A stretch of 64,000 nucleotides of DNA from Betaproteobacteria bacterium GR16-43 (GTDB taxonomy: Bacteria; Pseudomonadota; Gammaproteobacteria; Burkholderiales; Usitatibacteraceae), in assembly GCA_001953215.1 (NCBI GenBank), contig CP019169.1:1364001-1428000 (forward strand), in the 5' to 3' direction. Under the pieces are notes generated by a model that searched no databases, was not told the DNA's origin, and saw only the letters and a list, made by a program, of their open reading frames with translations. Position numbers and translations under genes: made by a program. Position 1 is the stretch's first letter. Each line of letters begins with the position of its first letter. This document shows, in pieces, positions 42,237 to 49,630 of the stretch.

Positions 42237-43115
42237 ATGACCTTGCGCCACGTCCTGACTCCTCATACGAAGGAACTCTCGCCCGGATTCACCGTGCGGC
42301 GACTATTGCCCGCGTTGGCCGCACGCGCCGTGGGGCCTTTCGTGTTCTTCGACCACTTCGGCCCGACCGAGGAGCACCCGGGCGACAACCACGACGTGCG
42401 TCCGCACCCGCACATCGGCCTGGCCACCGTCACCTACCTCTTCGAAGGCGCGATGCTGCACCGCGACAGCCTCGGCATCGTGCAGCGCATCGAACCCGGC
42501 GCCGTGAACTGGATGACCGCGGGCTCCGGCATCGTGCATTCCGAACGCGCTCCCGAAAATCTCCGCGGGATCACGCGGCGTATCCACGGATTGCAGCTCT
42601 GGGTGGCGCTGCCCGTGGCTTCGGAGCAAGTGCCGGCTTCGTTCCAGCACGCTCCGGCCGCCGACATTCCCGTCTGGAAGGATGGCGTCACGACCGTTCG
42701 CGTATTGGTGGGGGCGTTCGACGGCCTGCGCTCCCCGGTGAAGACCTTCGCGCCGACCCAGTACCTCGACATCTCCACGAAGGGTGGACTCTTCACATTA
42801 CCGGGTGATTTCGGCGACGGGATGGCCGAGCGCGCGATCTACCCTTTGGACGCTCCGCTGGAAGTGGATGGCGAGGACGTGAAGGCCGGAACGATCGCCG
42901 TCCTCGAGCCCGGCAACGACGTGCGCATCACCTCGACCGGCAAGGCGCGCTACATGGTGATCGGCGGCGCCCCGCTCGACGGCCCTCGCCACATGTGGTG
43001 GAACTTCGTCTCTTCCCGCAAGGATCGCATCGAGGCGGCCAAGGTCGCGTGGGCCAACCAGGCGATGGGCACTATCCCCGGCGAAACCGAGTGGATTCCC
43101 CTTCCAGAACGTTAG
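42237..43115 (+). CDS. Pirin family protein
   Basis: A 292-residue bicupin. The metal-binding motif of pirins is seen in FVFFDHFGP and NHDVRPHPHIGLATVTYLFEG, with the later His and Glu in GSGIVHSER. Pirins bind iron; some have quercetinase activity or regulatory functions. Start chosen at 42237, where GATACT ends 7 bases upstream and no ribosome site exists. An inverted repeat follows 3 bases after the stop. Confidence 0.94.
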   Translation: MTLRHVLTPHTKELSPGFTVRRLLPALAARAVGPFVFFDHFGPTEEHPGDNHDVRPHPHIGLATVTYLFEGAMLHRDSLGIVQRIEPGAVNWMTAGSGIVHSERAPENLRGITRRIHGLQLWVALPVASEQVPASFQHAPAADIPVWKDGVTTVRVLVGAFDGLRSPVKTFAPTQYLDISTKGGLFTLPGDFGDGMAERAIYPLDAPLEVDGEDVKAGTIAVLEPGNDVRITSTGKARYMVIGGAPLDGPRHMWWNFVSSRKDRIEAAKVAWANQAMGTIPGETEWIPLPER

Positions 43116-43117
43116 GG

Positions 43118-43192
43118 GATGAATAAAGGGGTCAGACTCCTTTATTCGCGAAGGACAGTCACGAATAAAGGAGTCTGACCCCTTTATTCATC
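43118..43192. repeat. Perfect 31-bp inverted repeat with GGGGTCAG core, copy 2
   Basis: The arms 43118-43148 and 43162-43192 are exact complements over 31 bp with a 13-base spacer, and contain the same 25-bp arm as the copy at 37772. It fills the space between the convergent pirin and lipoprotein genes and could terminate both. Confidence 0.88.
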
Positions 43193-43193
43193 T

Positions 43194-44228
43194 TCATCCG
43201 CCGGACAGTCGCATGTCGGTGACACTCCCGCCGAACGTCACGTTGTGGTCAGAGCCCGTGCCGGGAAAGACTTCGACGAGAACACCGAAGAGCGGAACGC
43301 GATAGTCCTCCGGCCGCGTGGAGATGTTGGGCAGCGGACCGCTCTTCATACGCAGCAGCATCTGGCGGAAATTCTCGTAGGGAACCTGGGCGCGGAAGAG
43401 GATCGGCCGGTTCCACGCGTCGACGGTGTGCATCGTGTCCGAACCCGGGCCGACCACGATGTAGCGCACCGGCGCCCCGGCCGAATCCCTCGCGAGCATC
43501 GGGCTGCTCGCGAAGGCGATCACGCCATCGGAGCCGATGGTCTCGGAGCCCGTGCCGCCGACGCCGATCGGCCGGCTGTCGAAGAATTGGATGATGTGCC
43601 CGAGGTCGGTGTTCGTGGTCACGTCCCGCACGCTGTAGAAGAAGCTCAGTTGCGCGGTGCCCTCGACCGTATGCGGCCCCTGGTAGGCCGCGTGCTTCAG
43701 GTTGACCATGGCCTCGATGGTGAGCGTGGCGCCCGGCCCCGAGAACACGACCGGTTGCGGCGAAGGCTCCCGCGCGACGCTCACGCTCGGCCCTTCGCCC
43801 GTGAGCGGCAACGTGTGGTTGAACTGGAACGTGTTGATGAGGAAGCCCGCGCCGCCGCACAGGAACTGGAACGCGCTCGAGGCGACGGGCGGAGGCGCAT
43901 CCCGATACCCGCGCTGCGCCCCGGTGGCCACCGCGTCGGGCGGATAGAACCCGGTGTAGTCGCCCACCGGCCACGTGATCACGTTGGAGATCTGCCCCGC
44001 GAGCTCGGCCGTGCCGAGGTCGCCCATGTGCTGCACGCGCATGAACGTGATGTTCTTCGGCGCATCGGCGGCTTCGGAGATCAGGTTCGTCGTCGGCGAG
44101 CAATCGGGCGCCGAGACGTAGGGCGGGACCGTGACTGGCGGCACGGTCGGCGCGGACGAACCACCGCCGCCACCGCCACAGGCGGCGAGCAGGAACGAGA
44201 GGACCAGCGGGGCAATGCGAAGATTCAT
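43194..44228 (-). CDS. Lipoprotein of unknown function
   Basis: A 344-residue lipoprotein: signal with lipobox LLAAC followed by a run of glycines and Ser/Pro, a usual linker of outer-membrane lipoproteins. The mature part is beta-rich ([37 protein letters not shown]) with conserved aromatic residues, but no family is recognised. The longer open frame into the upstream region is antisense to cysK and is not used. It is divergent from cysK and converges on pirin. Confidence 0.72.
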   Translation of the reverse strand: MNLRIAPLVLSFLLAACGGGGGGSSAPTVPPVTVPPYVSAPDCSPTTNLISEAADAPKNITFMRVQHMGDLGTAELAGQISNVITWPVGDYTGFYPPDAVATGAQRGYRDAPPPVASSAFQFLCGGAGFLINTFQFNHTLPLTGEGPSVSVAREPSPQPVVFSGPGATLTIEAMVNLKHAAYQGPHTVEGTAQLSFFYSVRDVTTNTDLGHIIQFFDSRPIGVGGTGSETIGSDGVIAFASSPMLARDSAGAPVRYIVVGPGSDTMHTVDAWNRPILFRAQVPYENFRQMLLRMKSGPLPNISTRPEDYRVPLFGVLVEVFPGTGSDHNVTFGGSVTDMRLSGG

Positions 44229-44303
44229 CGTGATCAGACTCCCGACAGCGTCGAGGGTTCCGTCAATGTACGATGGCCGCAGCCATTCTTGCCAGGAGAA
44301 ACC

Positions 44304-45221
44304 ATGAAAGCCACCAATATCCTCCAAACCATCGGCAACACGCCGCACATCCGCATCAACCGCCTGTTCGGGTCCGCGGAAGTGTGGATCAAGAGCGAGC
44401 GCGCCAACCCCGGCGGCTCGATCAAGGACCGCATCGCGCTCGCGATGGTGGAAGAAGCCGAAGCGAGCGGCAAGCTCGCCAAGGGTGGGACGATCATCGA
44501 GCCGACGTCGGGCAACACCGGCATCGGCCTCGCAATGGTCGCGGCGGTGAAAGGCTACAAGTGCATCCTCACGATGCCCGACAGCATGTCGCTCGAACGC
44601 CGCCGCCTGATGATCGCGTACGGCGCGCAACTCGTGCTCACGCCGCGTGCCGAAGGCATCAAGGGCTCGCTCGCGAAGGCGCAGGAGATCCTCGCGAACA
44701 CGCCGGGCGGATGGATCCCGCAGCAGTTCGAGAACCCCGCGAACATCGACGTGCACGTGAAGACCACGGCGAAGGAAATCCTCGCCGACTTCCCCGACGG
44801 CTTCGACGCGCTCATCACCGGAGTGGGCACCGGCGGCCACATCACCGGTTGCGCGCAAGTGTTGAAGAAGGCGTGGCCGAAGCTGAAGGTCTTCGCGGTC
44901 GAGCCCACGCTCTCGCCCGTGATCTCCGGCGGCACGCACTCGCCGCACCCGATCCAGGGCATCGGCGCGGGCTTCATCCCGAAGAATCTCGACAAGAGCC
45001 TCCTCGACGGCGTGATCCTCGTGGCTCCCGACGACGCCAAGGAAATGGCACGCCGCGCCGCGCGCGAGGAAGGCATGTTCGTCGGCATCTCCTCGGGCGC
45101 CACGCTGCAGGCAATCAAGCAGAAGCTTCCCGACCTCGGTGCGAATGCGAAGGTGCTCGGCTTCAACTACGACACGGGCGAGCGCTATCTTTCCGTGGAC
45201 GCGTTCCTGCCGCTCGAGTGA
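44304..45221 (+). CDS. cysK: Cysteine synthase
   Basis: Forms L-cysteine from O-acetylserine and sulfide with pyridoxal phosphate. The 305-residue protein shows [16 protein letters not shown], the PLP lysine Lys41 in NPGGSIKDR, the substrate loop [12 protein letters not shown], the phosphate loop [10 protein letters not shown], and the C-terminal [13 protein letters not shown] ribosome site AGGAG precedes ATG. CysK versus CysM is decided only by general similarity (length and [17 protein letters not shown]). Confidence 0.94.
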   Translation: MKATNILQTIGNTPHIRINRLFGSAEVWIKSERANPGGSIKDRIALAMVEEAEASGKLAKGGTIIEPTSGNTGIGLAMVAAVKGYKCILTMPDSMSLERRRLMIAYGAQLVLTPRAEGIKGSLAKAQEILANTPGGWIPQQFENPANIDVHVKTTAKEILADFPDGFDALITGVGTGGHITGCAQVLKKAWPKLKVFAVEPTLSPVISGGTHSPHPIQGIGAGFIPKNLDKSLLDGVILVAPDDAKEMARRAAREEGMFVGISSGATLQAIKQKLPDLGANAKVLGFNYDTGERYLSVDAFLPLE

Positions 45222-45225
45222 TCCG

Positions 45226-46182
45226 CTAGGCCGCGAGCGCCATCGGCAGCCGCCCGAGGAGTCCGCACCTCGCGCGCGCTTCCTCGAGCGGCAGCGCCAT
45301 CAGCGGCCAGAAGTCCCACTGGTGCGTGATGTCGACGTTGCACTGCGCGCCGCGATGCAGTGCCCAGAGCACCGCGCGCGGATCGAAGCAGCCGGTCTGA
45401 GCGCCGGTCGCCGGCGAGACCTTCACGCCCTGGTGGAATTGCAGGATCACGAACTGCAGGAAGAAGAAGCCATCCTCGCGCCGGTTCCCCGCCTGGAAAC
45501 TGCCCTGCTGGATCTCACCCTGCGGCGTCGTGTCGTAGCCCGCCAGCACGTGACCGACGTCGTGGTACGCCACCGATTCGGGAATGCCTCCGGGCTCGCC
45601 GGGTGCACCGAAGCCGTTCTGCGTGAGGTGCTTCCAGTACTCGCGGCCCAGCGTTCCTTCGGGGAGCAGGCCCAGGCGCTTGTAGTTCCAGAGCTTGTCG
45701 CGATTGACCGATGCCTTCAGGAACATCGCACCCAGGAGTCGCACGACGCCCATCGCGCCCTCGCTGCGATACGCCTCCTTCGTCATGGCCCGCAACGCGC
45801 GGCGCATCGCGATCATCCGGATGCTCAGGTGCCGGCCCTTCACGAGCGCTTCGAGCACGTCGGTGACCGTGTCGCGCTCCCCGAGGTGACGCGCCAGCTC
45901 CTGGACGAACGCGACCGAGGCCGGCCTCACGGGCCGGGCCAGCATCGCGGCGATCGCGCAGAGCTGGATCAGTCTCTTGCGGGCGTGCGCCCCTTCGATG
46001 GCGACGTCGCGCGCCGCGATCGGCATCGGGCCACCCGGGGGCAGCGCGTAGCCGGTGATCCCGGCGTACGTTTCCAGGAAAACCTTTTCGTCGAGCGCGA
46101 GCGGGCCGCCGGGATTCAGCGACGTGCGCAACGCGTTGAAGACGGTCCCCAGCTCGCGGGGCGAAAACACATCGATGTCCAT
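45226..46182 (-). CDS. Coq4-motif protein
   Basis: A 318-residue protein. His207-Asp208-x2-His211-x11-Glu223 (YHDVGHVLAGYDTTPQGE) is exactly the zinc-binding H-D-x2-H-x11-E signature of the Coq4 family, which in mitochondria is needed for ubiquinone synthesis. The rest is helical, with a DUF-like N-terminus. In bacteria such proteins are also found outside quinone gene clusters, and none is present here, so the role is uncertain. A ribosome site GGAGG precedes the ATG at 46182. Confidence 0.8.
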   Translation of the reverse strand: MDIDVFSPRELGTVFNALRTSLNPGGPLALDEKVFLETYAGITGYALPPGGPMPIAARDVAIEGAHARKRLIQLCAIAAMLARPVRPASVAFVQELARHLGERDTVTDVLEALVKGRHLSIRMIAMRRALRAMTKEAYRSEGAMGVVRLLGAMFLKASVNRDKLWNYKRLGLLPEGTLGREYWKHLTQNGFGAPGEPGGIPESVAYHDVGHVLAGYDTTPQGEIQQGSFQAGNRREDGFFFLQFVILQFHQGVKVSPATGAQTGCFDPRAVLWALHRGAQCNVDITHQWDFWPLMALPLEEARARCGLLGRLPMALAA

Positions 46183-46270
46183 CGTCCAACCCTCCAGGTA
46201 TCCACGGCTCGTTGCCGTCGAACGCATCCTGGGGGGAGGGGTGCTACTTATCGCCTACTTATTCAAAGGT

Positions 46271-46337
46271 TCGGCGTTCCCGCGAGGGATTCGGCGTTTC
46301 CGCGAGGAATTCGTCGCTCCCGCGAAGGCGGGAATCC
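46271..46337. repeat. Three 20-bp degenerate tandem repeats ending in a hairpin repeat
   Basis: Units start at 46271, 46291 and 46311 and share the pattern TCGgCGtTcCCGCGAgGgAT. The third runs into TCCCGC-GAAG-GCGGGA (46318-46333) followed by ATCCA, the same dispersed repeat as at 21517. The left part of the gap (46183-46270) shows nothing recognisable. Confidence 0.6.
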
Positions 46338-46370
46338 AGTGACCCAGGGAGGACAGGTCGTCCCGCCGAG

Positions 46371-46417
46371 AATGCCTTTTCATACGCTCAATAGTTTTGA
46401 GTGTATGAAAATGCATT
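46371..46417. repeat. 21-bp imperfect inverted repeat of low G+C
   Basis: AATGCCTTTTCATACGCTCAA (46371-46391, 21 bases counting one mismatch) pairs with 46397-46417 except one mismatch and one G-U, with a 5-base loop TAGTT. Its A/T richness stands out. Possible terminator or remnant of a small mobile element. Confidence 0.55.
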
Positions 46418-46486
46418 CGTGCGGAGGAGTTCCCTGCTGTTCACCCATCCTCACGGGCGTGACCGCTTTCGGTGTAGATTTGGTGG

Positions 46487-47137
46487 ATGAATCCGCTCCG
46501 AATCCCGGCCTGCATCCTGCTCGCGGCGGCGCTCTTTTCTGGTGCGGCCATCGCCCAGCCGCCGCTCAGCCGCACGCAAGCCTTGCAGCGCCTGACCGAC
46601 GCCGATGCCGCCAAGCGCCGCGAGGCCGCCGCGCGCCTGGGCGAGGTGGGCGTGATGGCGGATGTGACCGCGCTCGTGAAGGAGTTGCGCGATGACGACG
46701 AGGAAGCGCGCGCGTACGCCGAGCAATCCCTCTGGAAAATCTGGGAACGTTCCGGCGACAAGAACGTGGACGCGCTCTACCGGAAGGGCATGCAGCAGAT
46801 GGCCGCGGGGCTCGGAGACGAAGCCGTCGAGACCTTCACCCGCATCATCCAGATGAAGCCCGCCTTTGCCGAGGCGTGGAACAAGCGCGCCACGGTCCAC
46901 TTCATGATGGGCGAGTACGAGAAGTCCCTCGCCGATTGCGACGAAGTGATGAAGCGCAATCCCTATCACTTCGGTGCGCTCGCCGGCTACTTCCAGATCT
47001 ACATGGAGCTGGAAGACTACGAACGCGCGCTCCGCTATGGCCGCCGGGCGCTCGCGGTCAACCCGAACATGGACGGCGTGAAGAACGGCGTCGAAACGCT
47101 CGAGCGCAGGCTCGGGCGCAGTAGTCAAAGCATCTAA
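46487..47137 (+). CDS. Exported HEAT/TPR repeat protein
   Basis: A 216-residue secreted protein. Signal peptide ends near GAAIAQ. Residues 30-90 form a HEAT-like pair of helices (AAKRREAAARLGEVG, DDDEEARAYAEQSLW), followed by about three TPR units (ALYRKGMQQMAAGLGDEAV, AEAWNKRATVHFMMGEYEK, FGALAGYFQIYMELEDYER). Such scaffolds mediate protein contacts in the periplasm. No ribosome site; TAGATT at 46475-46480 lies 6 bases before the ATG. Confidence 0.88.
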   Translation: MNPLRIPACILLAAALFSGAAIAQPPLSRTQALQRLTDADAAKRREAAARLGEVGVMADVTALVKELRDDDEEARAYAEQSLWKIWERSGDKNVDALYRKGMQQMAAGLGDEAVETFTRIIQMKPAFAEAWNKRATVHFMMGEYEKSLADCDEVMKRNPYHFGALAGYFQIYMELEDYERALRYGRRALAVNPNMDGVKNGVETLERRLGRSSQSI

Positions 47138-47151
47138 CAAACGGAGTCGTC

Positions 47152-48060
47152 ATGCGCGCCACTGCAACAAGCATCCTGTTCGCCCTCGCCACGTTCCTCG
47201 CCGCCCCCGCCATTGCCGCGGACGCGAAGCTGAAGATCGAGGACAAATACGCCACCGTGAACGGCGTGAAGCTGCACTACCTCGTCGCCGGCAAGGGCGA
47301 GCCCGTGATCCTCCTGCACGGCTACGCGCAGAACAGCCACATGTGGCGCCCGCTCATGGCCGAACTGGGCAAGACGCGCCTCGTCATCGCGCCCGACCTG
47401 CGCGGCTTCGGCGATTCGGCGAAGCCCGAGTGCTGCTACGACAAGAAGTCGATGGCGCAGGACATCCATGCGCTCGCCCAGTCGCTCGGCATCAAGAAGG
47501 CCGGCGTGGTCGGGCACGACATCGGGCTGATGGTGGCCTACGCGTACGCCGCGCAATACCCGACGGAAGTCGATCGCATCGCACTGCTCGATGCGTTCAT
47601 CCCGGGCGTGGGCGACACCACGAACCTTTTCCTGCTGAAGGACCTCTGGCACTTCCACTTCTACGGCAAGACGCCGCTGGCCCTCGTCGATGGCCGTGAG
47701 CGCGTGTACTTCGAGCACTTCTGGAACGACTTCGCCGCGGACGGCACGAAGTCCGTCTCGGAGAAGGACCGGCAGTTTTACGTGAAGAAATACAAGCTCC
47801 CCGGCGCCATGAAGGCCGGCATGGAGGTCTTCCGCAACTTCGACCAGGACGCGAAGGACAACGCCGTCTTCGCCAAGACGAAGCTCACCATGCCGATGCT
47901 GGTGCTCGGTGGCGAGAAGTCGGGCGGCGATTTCCTCGTCACGCAGGGCAAGATGGTCGCCACCAGCGTCGACGGCATGATCGTGAAAGGCTCCGGCCAC
48001 TGGCTCATCGACGAAGCGCCCGCGCAGGTGATCCCGAAGCTCGTGGAGTTCTTCAAGTAA
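47152..48060 (+). CDS. Exported alpha/beta hydrolase with Asp nucleophile
   Basis: A 302-residue hydrolase with signal peptide (cleavage near AIAAD). The oxyanion motif is LLHGYAQNSHMWRPL. The nucleophile elbow is GVVGHDIGLM with Asp123, the form found in epoxide hydrolases and haloalkane or haloacid dehalogenases; the general base is His in VKGSGHWLID. Activity on epoxides or halides is inferred. The gene is 14 bases after the TPR gene and probably in its operon; a compound palindrome follows it. Confidence 0.88.
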   Translation: MRATATSILFALATFLAAPAIAADAKLKIEDKYATVNGVKLHYLVAGKGEPVILLHGYAQNSHMWRPLMAELGKTRLVIAPDLRGFGDSAKPECCYDKKSMAQDIHALAQSLGIKKAGVVGHDIGLMVAYAYAAQYPTEVDRIALLDAFIPGVGDTTNLFLLKDLWHFHFYGKTPLALVDGRERVYFEHFWNDFAADGTKSVSEKDRQFYVKKYKLPGAMKAGMEVFRNFDQDAKDNAVFAKTKLTMPMLVLGGEKSGGDFLVTQGKMVATSVDGMIVKGSGHWLIDEAPAQVIPKLVEFFK

Positions 48061-48062
48061 AT

Positions 48063-48140
48063 CGAAATCGGGGTCAGGGTAGAAATATCTTTCGCGGCAA
48101 TTTGCCGCGTGATGATATTTCTACCCTGACCCCGATTTCG
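48063..48140. repeat. Compound palindrome with 27-bp arms, copy 3
   Basis: Arms 48063-48089 and 48114-48140 are exact complements (27 bp) and contain GGGGTCAGGG. The spacer itself folds as CGCGGCAA-T-TTGCCGCG (48093-48109). The core resembles those at 37772 and 43118, but the outer sequences differ. Confidence 0.85.
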
Positions 48141-48141
48141 G

Positions 48142-48164
48142 AGTTAGGGGTCTGACCCCTAACT
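48142..48164. repeat. 11-bp palindrome GGGGTC-T-GACCCC, next to copy 3
   Basis: AGTTAGGGGTC and GACCCCTAACT are exact complements around one T. It abuts the previous palindrome and ends 3 bases before the YqjK-like stop, so it may also be that operon's terminator. Confidence 0.75.
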
Positions 48165-48166
48165 TG

Positions 48167-48367
48167 CTACCTCCTCAAGAGCGAAACGAACGAGAACACC
48201 GTCCGAGCGATCGAGACGATCGTCAGCACGCGCGAGATCCAGCCCGATCCAATCGTGACCTTCTCGCGGAGCGCGACGATCTCGTACTTCAACTGGGCGC
48301 GGTGGAGGGCCGACTGCACGAGCAGCAGTTCCTTCCTCAGCGCGAGTTCATTTTTCCCGGAGAGCAC
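48167..48367 (-). CDS. YqjK-like protein
   Basis: A 66-residue protein starting at the GTG 48367, which has AGGAGG at the right distance inside the end of the preceding gene. The charged helix KNELALRKELLLVQSALHRAQLKYEI is followed by a hydrophobic helix WISRVLTIVSIARTVFSFVS, as in YqjK-type small membrane proteins. It overlaps the holin-like gene in another frame; longer open frames would lie within that gene. Confidence 0.7.
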   Translation of the reverse strand: MLSGKNELALRKELLLVQSALHRAQLKYEIVALREKVTIGSGWISRVLTIVSIARTVFSFVSLLRR

Positions 48368-48710
48368 GCAGGTCCTCCTCGAGTTCATGCAGCGTGGCCT
48401 GGAACGGTCCCGCGCGGCGGTACGCAATCGATCGCACGCGCATCAGGACGGCGATCCCGACAATCGCATAAAGAGCCGTGACGGCCCCCAGTGCCAGCAG
48501 GCCATAGCGTTCCCAGAACACCGCGGCGACAAAGATCCCGGCCATCACCAGCGCCGCACCGAGCACGAAAGCCGCGACAACGCCGAGCACGAGCAAGCGC
48601 TGCACGTGCAGGGCCTCCTCGCGCACCTCGATGCCGAGCAGCTCGATGCGCGTGCCGATGAGGGCGAGCAGCGTGGCGCCGGCGCCCGGCGCCTTGGGCG
48701 TTTCGTCCAT
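48348..48710 (-). CDS. YqjE-like phage-holin family membrane protein
   Basis: A 120-residue protein with an N-terminal amphipathic part and two transmembrane helices (LLVLGVVAAFVLGAALVMAG and GLLALGAVTALYAIVGIAVL). Matches the YqjE/putative actinobacterial holin-X family. In enterobacteria yqjE is between yqjD and yqjK, the same order as here; the DUF883 gene stop adjoins this start. Function unknown, possibly envelope stress or ribosome association with YqjD. Confidence 0.82.
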   Translation of the reverse strand: MDETPKAPGAGATLLALIGTRIELLGIEVREEALHVQRLLVLGVVAAFVLGAALVMAGIFVAAVFWERYGLLALGAVTALYAIVGIAVLMRVRSIAYRRAGPFQATLHELEEDLRALREK

Positions 48711-49031
48711 CTAGCGTCGGCTGCCGATCACCATCCCGAGGATGACGCCCACCGCGGCGGCAATGCCGATCGCGGTCCACGGGTTCTCGTGCACGTAGGC
48801 GTCGGCCTCGCGCGCGGCACCGGAGGCCTTGTCCGCCACGGTGCCTTGCAACTCGCGCAGGCGAGCCTTCGCCGAATCGAGATTGGCCTCCACGGCTTCG
48901 CGCATCGCCTCGGCCTTGTCGCCGCTCACGTTCGCGAGGGAGCGCAGCAGCGCCTCGGTATCGGCGACCACCTTGCCGAAATCCTCGAGGAGTTGCGCTT
49001 TGGCGGAGGAGAGTTCGGATTCCTGGGACAT
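48711..49031 (-). CDS. DUF883 family protein (YqjD/ElaB-like)
   Basis: A 106-residue tail-anchored protein: a long charged coiled helix (KAQLLEDFGKVVADTEALLR ... ANLDSAKARLRELQG), then YVHENPWTAIGIAAAVGVILGMVIGSRR with the characteristic NPW before one transmembrane helix and a basic end. YqjD and ElaB anchor stationary-phase ribosomes to the inner membrane in E. coli. First gene of the yqjDEK-like operon. A ribosome site GAGGAG precedes the ATG. Confidence 0.9.
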   Translation of the reverse strand: MSQESELSSAKAQLLEDFGKVVADTEALLRSLANVSGDKAEAMREAVEANLDSAKARLRELQGTVADKASGAAREADAYVHENPWTAIGIAAAVGVILGMVIGSRR

Positions 49032-49091
49032 GGATTTGCTCCTCGGGGTTTAGGATTCACCGACAGCATAGACCACTGGTCATAATAGGGA

Positions 49092-49625
49092 ATGGCCCAC
49101 CGCAAACCCAGCCTGGTGCATCCGATCGACGAATCCGACCACGCCCTCGGTTCACCCGACGCGCCGATCGCCGTCGTCGAGTACGCCGACTTCGAATGCC
49201 CCTACTGCGCGGAGGCGGCGCCCGGCATCCGTCTCATGCTGGCCCGGTATGGCGGCCAGGTGCGCTACGCGTTCCGCCATTTTCCGCTCGAGGACGTCCA
49301 TCCGCACGCACTGGCCGCCGCCGAGGCCTCCGAATGCGCCGCGGCCCAGGGGCAATTCTGGCCGATGCACGATCTCCTCTACCGCCGCCAGGGAAAGCTC
49401 ACGCGTACGGACCTGAACGGCTACGCACGCGAGGTCGGTCTCGAAGCGAAGCGTTTCGAGCGGGAAATGAATGGCCAGGCGTACGTCGAAAAGATCCGCG
49501 AACAGTATCGGGTCGGACGACAGAGCCGCGTGCGTTCGACCCCGGGCATCTTCGTGAACGGCCAGCTGCTCGACGTGGCCTTCGACCTGCAGGTGCTCTA
49601 CGACGCGATCGACGCGGCTTCCTGA
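49092..49625 (+). CDS. DsbA-family thioredoxin-like protein
   Basis: A 177-residue protein without signal peptide, so cytoplasmic. The active site is Cys36-Pro-Tyr-Cys39 in YADFECPYCAEAA, followed by the helical insertion typical of DsbA, and the cis-Pro motif VRSTPGIFVNG. Cytoplasmic DsbA-like proteins act as thiol reductases or in FrnE-like stress protection. CATAAT ends 5 bases before the ATG. It converges on the transglutaminase-like gene. Confidence 0.92.
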   Translation: MAHRKPSLVHPIDESDHALGSPDAPIAVVEYADFECPYCAEAAPGIRLMLARYGGQVRYAFRHFPLEDVHPHALAAAEASECAAAQGQFWPMHDLLYRRQGKLTRTDLNGYAREVGLEAKRFEREMNGQAYVEKIREQYRVGRQSRVRSTPGIFVNGQLLDVAFDLQVLYDAIDAAS

Positions 49626-49630
49626 CGTCC

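Noticed and set aside
46371..46417. Riboswitch or attenuator for the TPR gene
   Set aside because: The probable -10 at 46475 lies downstream of the hairpin, so the hairpin would not be in that mRNA.
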